From Kribbella pittospori (lineage in GTDB: Bacteria; Actinomycetota; Actinomycetes; Propionibacteriales; Kribbellaceae): DNA of 64,000 nt. A program made the position numbers and the translations under genes. Below the pieces are notes generated by a model, which saw only the letters and a program-made list of their open reading frames with translations, was not told the origin of the DNA and made no database searches. The number at the start of each line of letters is the position of its first letter. Position 1 is the first letter of the stretch. This document shows positions 33,595 through 41,175 of the stretch, one piece after another. The stretch lies in the NCBI RefSeq assembly GCF_004331465.1, contig NZ_SJKB01000004.1, positions 620,001 to 684,000 of the forward strand. The letters are read 5' to 3'.

Positions 33595-35018
33595 GCGTCA
33601 GGCGCGAGACGTCGGTCGAGATCGAGCAGGGCGTCGGTGAAGCACTCGATCGGAGCCCAGGCTACGCCCGCACCGACCTGTCCGGTGCCGGCGGTCGCGT
33701 GGATGATGCCGGTGTTCACGGCAGGGGTGATGCCCAGCTCGACCACCTTGCGCACGTCCACACCGACCGGCGTACCGACGTTGTCAAGGATGGGCAGCCG
33801 GAACCGTGGGCTCTCCCCCGCGCAGATGCGCTGCATGCTCCGGGTGGCCGCGATCGCGTGGGACATCCGGCCACCGAGGAAACCGGCCACCGCGGGCGAG
33901 TTCGCCGCCGCGGGTCCGCCCAGTCCGACCAGCTCGAGTACCGCACTGTCACCGATGTCCGGCGCGCTCGTCTCTGGGCCGAAACCCGGGTAGTACAAGG
34001 CGTCCTGGATCGGCGGCGAGGGCGCGAGGAACCAGTCATCGCCACTGCCGGCCAGGCGCACGCCGTACGTCGTCCCGTTGCGCGCCATGGTGGTCACGAT
34101 GCTCGACTCGCGCACCTCGCCGGCCCACTCCACCAGCGACTTCGCCGCGGCCATCGCCACGTTGAGGAACATCAGGTGGTTGCCACTCAGGAAGGTCGCC
34201 ACCTCGGCCGTCGCGGGGTGCGTACCGCGAACCAGGTACGGCAGCAGGTCGCGCAGGAACAGGTTCGTCGTCGCCTGCACCCGCATGTGTACGTCGTCGC
34301 CCATCGGAACGCCCTGCGCGGCGAGCGCGAACGCATCCACCGGCCCGTGGTTCGACAGCGCTTCCGCGAGCACCGGTCCCACCTTGTCCCGGACGAAGCG
34401 GATCCGATCGATGGCCGCGTCGCTGTCCACGCCGAACCACTGCACGGCCCCAGATCCCTGGTTGATGCTCGAGTACGCCGTCACTCCGCCCAGCTCGTTC
34501 TGCACGACGTACACCGGTGCGGACGGACCGATCGAGGTCGCCATCGGTACGACGGTCCGATGCTCGTTGGCCGGCGCCAGACGTACGTCGCCCGACTCGA
34601 CCAGCTGTCCTGCCGCCTCCACATCAGGAGCCCAGCCCTCCGCCACCACGGCCGCGCGCACCGAGCGCTGGAGTGGGTCCGGCATGTCCTGCCAGGCGAT
34701 GGACGGGCCGCAGTGGAGGATGTCGCGCTCCCCCATGCCGGGGATGACGGCACCCGCGCGGTCGATACCGACCAGCAGCGGCACGCCGTCATTGAGCCGG
34801 CGGAGCACCTCCGCGTTCGCTTGGTCGATCCGGGCCGCCTGTGGGCCTAGCAGCCGGGACAAGGCCGCCACGGTCCGCGCCTCGCCGCCGCCCGGGATCC
34901 GCCAGTCCACGCCGATGACCGGCCGGCCCTGGTCGCGCAGCGCGCTCTCGAACAGGGGGAGCCCGATGTTGATCACATCAACGGCGGCCGGCAGCTCGAC
35001 GACGGGAGTCTGACTCAT
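33591..35018 (-). CDS. DUF1116 (YlbE/AllG-like) carbamoyltransferase subunit
   Basis: 475 residues, full length for DUF1116. Family stretches: DVINIGLPLFESALRDQGRPVIGVDWRIP at the N-terminus, LLVGIDRAGAVIPGMGERDILHCGPSIAW, ELGGVTAYSSINQGSGAVQWFG, MGDDVHMRVQATTNLFLRDLLPYL, FLSGNHLMFLNVAMAAAKS. In E. coli it belongs to the carbamoyltransferase that splits oxalurate to oxamate plus carbamoyl phosphate. ATG 35018 (or GTG 35021) follows GGAAAGG. Here it is separated from fdrA by 4.6 kb. The divergent promoter with 35096 carries a copy of the island motif. Confidence 0.9.
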   Translation of the reverse strand: MSQTPVVELPAAVDVINIGLPLFESALRDQGRPVIGVDWRIPGGGEARTVAALSRLLGPQAARIDQANAEVLRRLNDGVPLLVGIDRAGAVIPGMGERDILHCGPSIAWQDMPDPLQRSVRAAVVAEGWAPDVEAAGQLVESGDVRLAPANEHRTVVPMATSIGPSAPVYVVQNELGGVTAYSSINQGSGAVQWFGVDSDAAIDRIRFVRDKVGPVLAEALSNHGPVDAFALAAQGVPMGDDVHMRVQATTNLFLRDLLPYLVRGTHPATAEVATFLSGNHLMFLNVAMAAAKSLVEWAGEVRESSIVTTMARNGTTYGVRLAGSGDDWFLAPSPPIQDALYYPGFGPETSAPDIGDSAVLELVGLGGPAAANSPAVAGFLGGRMSHAIAATRSMQRICAGESPRFRLPILDNVGTPVGVDVRKVVELGITPAVNTGIIHATAGTGQVGAGVAWAPIECFTDALLDLDRRLAPDA

Positions 35019-35053
35019 CACGTGGCCTTTCCAGGGGTGGCAGCCGGAGCGGA

Positions 35054-35091
35054 TATCTCTCGACCGATACGGACGTTTATTATAGGATACG
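35054..35091. promoter_or_regulatory. Island motif, copy 1 (DUF1116 / AIR-synthase-like promoter)
   Basis: TATCTC-TC-GACCGATAC-GGA-CGTTTATTAT-AG-GATACG. The 38 positions match copy 2 (37834-37871) in spacing and at nearly all fixed bases. The two GATAC units lie 20 bases apart. It lies 4 bases before the ATG of 35096 and 36 before DUF1116, so it overlaps the core promoter and can serve both directions. Confidence 0.7.
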
Positions 35092-35095
35092 AGTC

Positions 35096-36076
35096 ATGAC
35101 CGAGCCAACCCTCACCGGCACCCAGCCGGCGCCAGCAGTGGACGAGGTGGTGGCGGTCGTCCGTCAGCACGCGGGCGTGTCCGGGAAGGGCGCGATCGCC
35201 CAGGTGTCCGGCTTCGTCGACACCGGCGATCCCCTGCATGGCCCCGGTGACGACGGTGCCGTGGTGAAGCTCGACGGAGCACGCGCCGTCGTCTGCGGTG
35301 AGGCGATCTCGCCACCCTTCGTACGGTCCGACCCGTACGGCGCGGGCGTCGCCAGTGTGCTTGCCAACGTCAACGATGTCGCCGCGATGGGCGGTGTCCC
35401 GAAGGCCATCGTGAACACGGTGATCGGCCGTGACGCCGATCTGACCGAGGTGTTCCGCGGCATGTCCGACGCCGCGCGGATGTACGACGTACCGATCGTC
35501 GGCGGCCATCTGACGCGGACCGAGTCGGACACCTCGTTGTCGGCGTTCGCCCTCGGGCAGGTACGGTCACCGCTCTCGATGGCCCACGTACGACCCGGTC
35601 AGGCCGTCATGTTCGCGGCCTGCCTGAACGGCACGATGCGCGCGGACTTCCCGTTCTTCACCTCGATCGAGGAGCAGTCCGAGACCCTGGCTCGCGATGT
35701 CCGGTTACTCGCCCAGGTAGCTGACGACGGCCTGGCCGTTGCGGCGAAGGACGTGTCGATGGCAGGCGCACTCGGATCGCTGGCCATGCTGCTGGAGTTC
35801 ACCCGCCACGGCACCCACGTCGACCTCGACCGGATGCCGGTGCCGGCCGACACCGACCCGTTGCGCTGGCTGATCGCCTTCCCGACGTACGCGTTCTGGC
35901 TGACCACTCCGGCCGAGCGCGCGGCCGACTGTGCGGCGGTGTTCGAGGCCCACGACCTGGTTTGCGCTCAGGTGGGCGAGGTGACCGAGGCAAGTCTGCT
36001 GACGATCGGATCCGGCGGCCGGAAGGCGACCCTGATGGACCTGGCCACCGAGACGATCACCGGCCTGTGGGCCTAG
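35096..36076 (+). CDS. AIR-synthase/PurM-like protein (Sll0787/NitF-like)
   Basis: 326 residues of the PurM/ThiL/SelD ATP-binding fold. Characteristic stretches: GPGDDGAVVKLDG (Asp ligands), ANVNDVAAMGGVPKAIVNTVIG, MYDVPIVGGHLTRTESDTSLSAFALG, and KDVSMAGALGSLAMLLEFTRHG. It resembles the sll0787/MSMEG_0567-cluster protein (NitF) of Nit1C loci, where its substrate is unknown. The ATG is only five bases from the island motif, so the mRNA may be leaderless. Its stop shares CTAG with the convergent GNAT gene. Confidence 0.85.
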   Translation: MTEPTLTGTQPAPAVDEVVAVVRQHAGVSGKGAIAQVSGFVDTGDPLHGPGDDGAVVKLDGARAVVCGEAISPPFVRSDPYGAGVASVLANVNDVAAMGGVPKAIVNTVIGRDADLTEVFRGMSDAARMYDVPIVGGHLTRTESDTSLSAFALGQVRSPLSMAHVRPGQAVMFAACLNGTMRADFPFFTSIEEQSETLARDVRLLAQVADDGLAVAAKDVSMAGALGSLAMLLEFTRHGTHVDLDRMPVPADTDPLRWLIAFPTYAFWLTTPAERAADCAAVFEAHDLVCAQVGEVTEASLLTIGSGGRKATLMDLATETITGLWA

Positions 36077-36609
36077 CCGGCCCGCAGGTCCTGTACTTCG
36101 ATGAGCGGCTCGAGCACGAGCTCGTCCGGTCGGCCTGGCCAGGTAGTGGCCGGCGCCTTCGTCAGGTCGTAGACCATCGGCTGATGAGGCAGCCCGCAGT
36201 ACGGCGCTGCGGCGCCCGCGCGTGTCCAGCCGAGACGCTCGAAGAAGCGCACATTGGGCAACTGGATCTGCGCCAGCATCTGCGCACCACCCAACCCGCC
36301 GGCCGTCGCGACCGCGAACCGCACGAGTTCGGCCCCGACCATCGACGACCGATGCGAGGGCAGGACGGCCAGCCGGTCGCCCTGCCACAACTCGCCTTCC
36401 AGCGGATACAGCCGCACAGTGCCCGCCGCGCAGGACCCCTGGGCGGCGAGCACATGGATCGTGTTCGGATCACGGTCGTGCGCATCGAGATCGGTCATCT
36501 CCATGATCCGCTGCTCGAGCACGAAGACCCGCTGACGGATCGCGTAGTGCCTGGCGAGATCCCGTCCGACTGCTCGCCAGACGCCGATGTCGGCCGCGCG
36601 CGCGGTCAT
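36073..36609 (-). CDS. GNAT acetyltransferase, MSMEG_0567/Sll0786 family (NitE-like)
   Basis: 178 residues. GNAT features: YAIRQRVFVLEQRIM, GTVRLYPLEGELWQGDRLAVLPSHRSSMVGAELVRFAV (acetyl-CoA pocket region) and LGWTRAGAAAPYCGLPHQPMVYDL. Matches the short acetyltransferase that accompanies the radical SAM protein in Nit1C clusters. ATG 36609 overlaps the radical-SAM stop (ATGA), so both are translated together. Confidence 0.85.
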   Translation of the reverse strand: MTARAADIGVWRAVGRDLARHYAIRQRVFVLEQRIMEMTDLDAHDRDPNTIHVLAAQGSCAAGTVRLYPLEGELWQGDRLAVLPSHRSSMVGAELVRFAVATAGGLGGAQMLAQIQLPNVRFFERLGWTRAGAAAPYCGLPHQPMVYDLTKAPATTWPGRPDELVLEPLIEVQDLRAG

Positions 36610-37772
36610 CACGCACTTCGCACCGGGAGGCGGCCGGGCATGCCCAGCTGAATGGTTCGCTCGAGGGATCCCAGCGCCGAACACGCCTGACACCGCGCGC
36701 AACCCGCCGAGACCTTGTCCGCGGTCAGTCCCCGCTTGACCAGCTCGGGCGCCACCTCCCGGGCGATGCTCTCGGTGTAGGCACGGCTCGGCGGGACGGA
36801 CTCCGCCATCAGGCTCCCCGGCACCGGGCGCAGCGGCACGATGAACGGATAGACGCCGATGTCGATCGCCCGCTTGCAGCCGGCCAGGGTGACCTCGGGA
36901 TCCTCGCCCATACCGAGGATCACGTACGTCGACACCTGGCCTTCGCCGAACCGCTCAACGGCGTACTCCCAGGTCTCGAAGTACCGCTCGATCCCCGTAC
37001 GTGCCTTCGGCGGAGCGACCCGGGCCAGCACCTCCGGATCGAACGACTCGACGTGGATGCCGAGCGAGTCGATGCCCAGACTGTGCACCTTGTCGATGAC
37101 GGCCAGGTCGGTCGGCGGCTCGAACTGCACCTCCACCGGCAGCCCGGAGGCCTCCTTCATCGCGTGCCCACACTTGCTGACGTAGTACGCGCCGCGGTCC
37201 TTGCCCCAGGTCGATCCGGTGGTGAGCGTGATGTCCACGGCACCATCGAGGTCGCGGGCGGCGACGGCGACCTCGGCGAGCTGCTCGGGTCGCTTCACCT
37301 TGACCGTGTTGCCGGACGCGAGCGAGACGCCGATGCCACAGAACTTGCACTGGTCGTCGTTGCCCCAGTAGGCACACGTCTGCAGCACGGTGCTCGCGAG
37401 CGAGTCCAGATGCATCAGCGCAAGCTTCCAGTACGGCGTACCGTCCGCTGTCTCCATGTCGTAGAACCGCGGCCGCCCAGCCGGAGTCGCGGAAGCCAGG
37501 CGCACCCCGTCGCGGTAGATCCCGTGCCCGGAATCCTCCCTCTCGAGGGAGTACGGCGTGTTCGCGACGTACGCAGCGTCGACCGGGACCGTGACAGGCG
37601 TGCCCTCGACCCAGATCATGCCCGCGTCCGACGGCCCGGCACCGCCCGGCCTGCGCTCCAGCGGGCCGCTGACCGTGAGCCCCTTCTCCTGGAGCTCGAG
37701 AATCAGGTCACTCAGCCGACTGCCGTCGTCGACGGTGGCGATGGGGGTGCGGGTCTGTGCCGTCTGGGTCAC
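36609..37772 (-). CDS. Radical SAM protein, MSMEG_0568/Sll0785 family (NitD-like)
   Basis: 387 residues. The cluster motif is CAYWGNDDQCKFCG, spaced C-x8-C-x2-C rather than the usual C-x3-C-x2-C, as in this family. The C-terminus has a second Cys group, GCARCQACSALGS, which may bind an auxiliary cluster. TIM-barrel stretches: VDITLTTGSTWGKDRG, GIDSLGIHVESFDPEVLARVAPPKAR, STYVILGMGEDPE. In Nit1C clusters the homologue (NitD) is required for cyanide-nitrogen use, reaction unknown. GTG 37772 follows AAGGACC. The promoter carries copy 2 of the island motif. Confidence 0.9.
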   Translation of the reverse strand: MTQTAQTRTPIATVDDGSRLSDLILELQEKGLTVSGPLERRPGGAGPSDAGMIWVEGTPVTVPVDAAYVANTPYSLEREDSGHGIYRDGVRLASATPAGRPRFYDMETADGTPYWKLALMHLDSLASTVLQTCAYWGNDDQCKFCGIGVSLASGNTVKVKRPEQLAEVAVAARDLDGAVDITLTTGSTWGKDRGAYYVSKCGHAMKEASGLPVEVQFEPPTDLAVIDKVHSLGIDSLGIHVESFDPEVLARVAPPKARTGIERYFETWEYAVERFGEGQVSTYVILGMGEDPEVTLAGCKRAIDIGVYPFIVPLRPVPGSLMAESVPPSRAYTESIAREVAPELVKRGLTADKVSAGCARCQACSALGSLERTIQLGMPGRLPVRSA

Positions 37773-37833
37773 GGGAGGTCCTTCCGAGCGTGTCGACGTG
37801 GCCGAAGGTTCGCGGAGCGCAATTGACCTACCG

Positions 37834-37871
37834 TATCTCCTGACCGATACATTCGTCTATCATCCGATACG
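37834..37871. promoter_or_regulatory. Island motif, copy 2 (radical SAM promoter)
   Basis: TATCTC-CT-GACCGATAC-ATT-CGTCTATCAT-CC-GATACG, in the same spacing as copy 1. It overlaps the last codons of the 37860 gene and lies 62 bases upstream of the radical SAM gene. An inverted GTATC at its left end adds partial symmetry. Confidence 0.7.
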
Positions 37872-38516
37872 TTCGGCCGCGGCCGTCTCCTCCACCACCT
37901 CACGCAGCGCGGCCTCTCCGCTGCGGAACGACGCACTGTCGGAGTACGTGAGGTCCGCGATGCCCGGATCGTCGTCGACGAGATCGCCGGTGTGCGGGTC
38001 GAGCCGGACGACCGTCAGAGTGCGAACCGCCACCCCCGTGGTCAGATCGGGCTGCACGGCGGCGACGATCGCGAGACCTGACCCGAGATGCATCCGGGTG
38101 GAGCCGTAGGGATCCGCGAACCCGGCCAGCAGATCACCGGTCTCGTGCAGGACGACCCAGTCGGCACCATCAGACCTCGCCGCGGCAATCAGTTCGGTCC
38201 TGGCTCGCCTGGTCTCCTCCGCCTGCAGGGCGGCGTGACGCAGCGCAAAGGCAGCACCCGCGACCTGATCCAACGGCAGTGCACCGAGCGTGAGTCCCGT
38301 GCCATCCAGCGCGCCGGCCACGATTTCAGCGGCCTGCGGCCAGCGATCGACCAGCTCATCGGTCGACCTCACGCCACCCAGTTCGTCGACGATCGCGCGG
38401 ACCAGCCGCACCGCGAGCTGATAGCGCTCGACGTCGCCGCCGCCGATCGAGTACAGGCTTTGTTCCGAGGCTCGCCAGGCGGATCGGATCGCACGGGCGG
38501 TCATCTCGTCAGTCAT
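37860..38516 (-). CDS. Protein of unknown function in the carbamoyltransferase locus
   Basis: 218 residues, mostly helical in the first half (TARAIRSAWRASEQSLYSIGGGDVERYQLAVRLVRAIVDELGGV). The second half resembles a redox/ATP-regulated sheet (TELIAAARSDGADWVVLHETGDLLAGFADPYGSTRMHLGSGLAIVAAVQPDLTTGVAV). No catalytic motif recognised. ATG 38516 follows AGGGAG. It is divergent from carbamate kinase and upstream of the radical SAM gene, but a promoter motif overlaps its end, so the radical SAM and GNAT genes probably have their own promoter too. Confidence 0.7.
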   Translation of the reverse strand: MTDEMTARAIRSAWRASEQSLYSIGGGDVERYQLAVRLVRAIVDELGGVRSTDELVDRWPQAAEIVAGALDGTGLTLGALPLDQVAGAAFALRHAALQAEETRRARTELIAAARSDGADWVVLHETGDLLAGFADPYGSTRMHLGSGLAIVAAVQPDLTTGVAVRTLTVVRLDPHTGDLVDDDPGIADLTYSDSASFRSGEAALREVVEETAAAERIG

Positions 38517-38544
38517 CGCAGTTCTCCCTGGTCGGTCGCCTCGA

Positions 38545-38582
38545 CATCTACTATACGACACGTCCGTCTGCTATGTTGTGCC
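38545..38582. promoter_or_regulatory. Island motif, copy 3 (carbamate kinase promoter), degenerate
   Basis: CATCTA-N6-CGACAC-GTC-CGTCTGCTAT, aligned with copies 1 and 2 but less well conserved at its right end. It lies 53 bases before carbamate kinase and 28 before the divergent 37860-38516 gene. Confidence 0.45.
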
Positions 38583-38635
38583 ATCCGAACGAGGCGGACG
38601 CACAGCCGACGTGCACGACAGTGGGAGCCGGATCT

Positions 38636-39646
38636 ATGAGCGACATTGCGGTCATCGCCCTCGGTGGCAACGCACTCACCCGCGAGGACCAGCGGGGCAC
38701 CTTGGACGAGCAGTACTCGAACGCACTGGCGATGGCCAAGTCCGTCCGCTCGCTGTTGCGCAAGGGCTGGCAGATCATCATCGTGCACGGGAACGGCCCG
38801 CAGGTCGGGAACCTCGCGATCCAGCACGAGGAAGGTGCCCGGCTGGTGCCGGCGCAGCCGTTGTTCTCCCTCGGCGCGATGACCCAGGGGGCGCTGGGAA
38901 GCCTGATCTGCCTGGCCCTGCACGAGGTGTGCGGCCGCGAGATCTCCGGCGCGGTCTCCGTCATCACGCACATCGTCGTCGATCGCGACGACCCCGCGTT
39001 CGCCGCCCCGAGCAAGCCGATCGGGCCGTTCTTCGGCCAGGCCGAGGCCGACCATTTCGCCGCCACGCGCGGCTGGACCATGGTCTCGGACGCGGGTCGC
39101 GGTTTCCGCCGGGTCGTCCCCTCCCCCACCCCACAGGCGATCCTCGAGGCGAACGCCGTCGCGGCGCTGACCCAGTCGGGTCACATCGTCGTCGCCGCGG
39201 GCGGCGGCGGCATCCCGGTGGTCGAGGAGAACGGTGCCTACCGCGGCGTCGACGCGGTCATCGACAAAGACTTCGCCGCGGAGCGGATCGCCGTCGCGGC
39301 GAACGCGAACGCCCTCGTCATGGTCACCGGCGTGCCGTCGGTGAAGCTCGATTTCGGTACGCCGCAGGAACGGTCCGTCGAGCAACTGACTGTCACCGAG
39401 GCCCGCCGCCATCTGGCCGACGGGCAGTTCCCGCCCGGAAGCATGGGCCCGAAGATGAGCGCCGCGATCAAGTTCGTCGAAGGCTCCGCCTCGGTCGAGC
39501 GGCCGCGCTTCGCGGCCATCACCACCCCTGAACTCGTCTACGCGACCCTCGACGAACCGCACGGAATCGTCGAGGGCAGCCGTGGCACTCGGATCCTGAC
39601 CGAGGACGTCCCCACCCCTGCCACCACCAAGGAGCTGGTCGGATGA
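38636..39646 (+). CDS. Carbamate kinase
   Basis: Makes ATP from carbamoyl phosphate in catabolic pathways, releasing ammonia and CO2. 336 residues of the amino-acid-kinase fold. Motifs: VIALGGNALTRED, IIIVHGNGPQVGN (phosphate loop), GWTMVSDAGRGFRRVVPSPTPQAI, VVAAGGGGIPVVEENGAYRGVDAVIDKDFA and GSMGPKMSAAIKFVEG. ATG 38636 follows GGGAG. Its stop overlaps the fdrA start (ATGA). Together with FdrA, DUF1116 and DUF2877 it fits the catabolic carbamoyltransferase route of E. coli allantoin use. Confidence 0.94.
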   Translation: MSDIAVIALGGNALTREDQRGTLDEQYSNALAMAKSVRSLLRKGWQIIIVHGNGPQVGNLAIQHEEGARLVPAQPLFSLGAMTQGALGSLICLALHEVCGREISGAVSVITHIVVDRDDPAFAAPSKPIGPFFGQAEADHFAATRGWTMVSDAGRGFRRVVPSPTPQAILEANAVAALTQSGHIVVAAGGGGIPVVEENGAYRGVDAVIDKDFAAERIAVAANANALVMVTGVPSVKLDFGTPQERSVEQLTVTEARRHLADGQFPPGSMGPKMSAAIKFVEGSASVERPRFAAITTPELVYATLDEPHGIVEGSRGTRILTEDVPTPATTKELVG

Positions 39647-41172
39647 GCACCCGCGTCGCCGTACGCAAGAACTCCTACAAGGACAGCGTGCGCCTGCTCG
39701 AGGCCACCCGCGCGATCCTCGGATCGCCCGGGGTGTCCTGGGGCTGGGCCCTGATGGCCACCCCCGCCAACCTCGAGACCCTTGCGGAACAAGGCATCGC
39801 CGGTGATGTGGAGGGCGCGGCCGCCAACGACCTCGTCCTGGCTGTCCGGGCCGAGGACGACGACTCGGCAGCGGCTGCGCTCGAGACCGCCTCGGAGACT
39901 CTCTTCGCCGCGACCGCACAGGAAGCGAAGGGCGACGTACCGAATGCGACCGATCTGGGCCAGGCGCTGGCCGAGCGGCCGGACGCCAACGTCGCCATCA
40001 TCTCGGTGCCGGGCTCGTACGCCGCTCTGGAGACGCACAAGGCGTTGACGGCTGGTCTGAACGTCCTGCTCTTCAGCGACAACGTGCCGCTGCAGGAAGA
40101 GATCGAGCTCAAGGAACGCGCCCGCGACCTCGGCCGCCTGGTGATGGGTCCGGGTGCCGGTACGGCGATGATCGCCGGCGCCGGACTCGGGTTCGCCAAC
40201 CGCGTCAGCGCCGGACCGGTCGGCATCGTTGCCGCAGCCGGGACCGGCGCTCAAGAAGTGATGAGCCTGCTGGACCGCTGGGGCATCGGCGTCTCGCACG
40301 TCATCGGCGTCGGCGGCCGCGATCTCTCCCCCGAGGTCGGCGGTCTGATGGCCGAGTCGGCACTGCGCGCGCTCGATGCGGACGAGCGGACCCAGGCGAT
40401 CCTGCTGGTGTCGAAGCCGCCGTCGCGTGAGGTCGCTGAACGGCTGCTCAAGGTGCCGACCAAGCCCACGGTCGCCGCGCTGATGGGCCTGCGGGACAGC
40501 CTGTCCACTCCCGATCACGTGACAGTGGTCAACACCCTCGAACGAGGCGCCGCCGAGACGATCGCTCTGGTCGGCGGATCGACTCCGGACCTGGTGCAGG
40601 GGTCGGCTGAGCAGGTTGCAACTTTGATCACCGGGCTGGCGCCGACGCGACGCAAGGTCGTCGGTCTCTACAGCGGCGGAACGCTCTGCTACGAGGCTCT
40701 GACGATCGCCACCGACCACCTGGGGGCGATCCACTCCAACGTCCCGCTGGACAAGTCACTCACCGTCGACTCGGCGAAGCCTGACTCGCATCTGTTCCTC
40801 GACCTCGGCGAGGAGGAGTACACGGTGGGCCGGCCGCATCCGATGATCGACCCGCAGGCCCGGATCGAGTTCCTCGAGCGCCAGGTCGACGACGCCGGTG
40901 TCGCCGCGGTTCTCCTCGACGTCGTGATCGGCGACGGCGCGCACGACGATCCGGCCGGCATGCTCGCGCCCGCGATCGAGAAGGTGACAGGCTCTGGCGC
41001 CATCGTCGTGGCCTACGTGCTCGGCACCGAGCTCGACCCGCAGGGGTTCGCGTCCCAGCAGGAGACGCTGCGCCGCGCGGGTTGCATCGTCACCGAGACG
41101 GCTGCACGGGCGGCACTGGCCGCGTCCGCGATCGCGCTGCGCGACCCCGCCCTGGTTGCGGCGGAGCTGTAG
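39643..41172 (+). CDS. fdrA: FdrA-like carbamoyltransferase large subunit
   Basis: 509 residues of the FdrA family, which is related to the succinyl-CoA synthetase alpha fold. Visible stretches: RKNSYKDSVRLLEATRAI, VAIISVPGSYAALETHKALTAGLNVLLFSDNVPLQEEIELK, GPGAGTAMIAGAGLGFAN, GPVGIVAAAGTGAQEVMSLLDRWGIGVSHVIGVGGRDLS, and LYSGGTLCYEALTIA. In E. coli FdrA (AllF) is the large subunit of oxamate carbamoyltransferase. It is coupled to carbamate kinase. The carbamoyl acceptor here is unknown. Confidence 0.92.
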   Translation: MSTRVAVRKNSYKDSVRLLEATRAILGSPGVSWGWALMATPANLETLAEQGIAGDVEGAAANDLVLAVRAEDDDSAAAALETASETLFAATAQEAKGDVPNATDLGQALAERPDANVAIISVPGSYAALETHKALTAGLNVLLFSDNVPLQEEIELKERARDLGRLVMGPGAGTAMIAGAGLGFANRVSAGPVGIVAAAGTGAQEVMSLLDRWGIGVSHVIGVGGRDLSPEVGGLMAESALRALDADERTQAILLVSKPPSREVAERLLKVPTKPTVAALMGLRDSLSTPDHVTVVNTLERGAAETIALVGGSTPDLVQGSAEQVATLITGLAPTRRKVVGLYSGGTLCYEALTIATDHLGAIHSNVPLDKSLTVDSAKPDSHLFLDLGEEEYTVGRPHPMIDPQARIEFLERQVDDAGVAAVLLDVVIGDGAHDDPAGMLAPAIEKVTGSGAIVVAYVLGTELDPQGFASQQETLRRAGCIVTETAARAALAASAIALRDPALVAAEL

Positions 41173-41175
41173 GCG

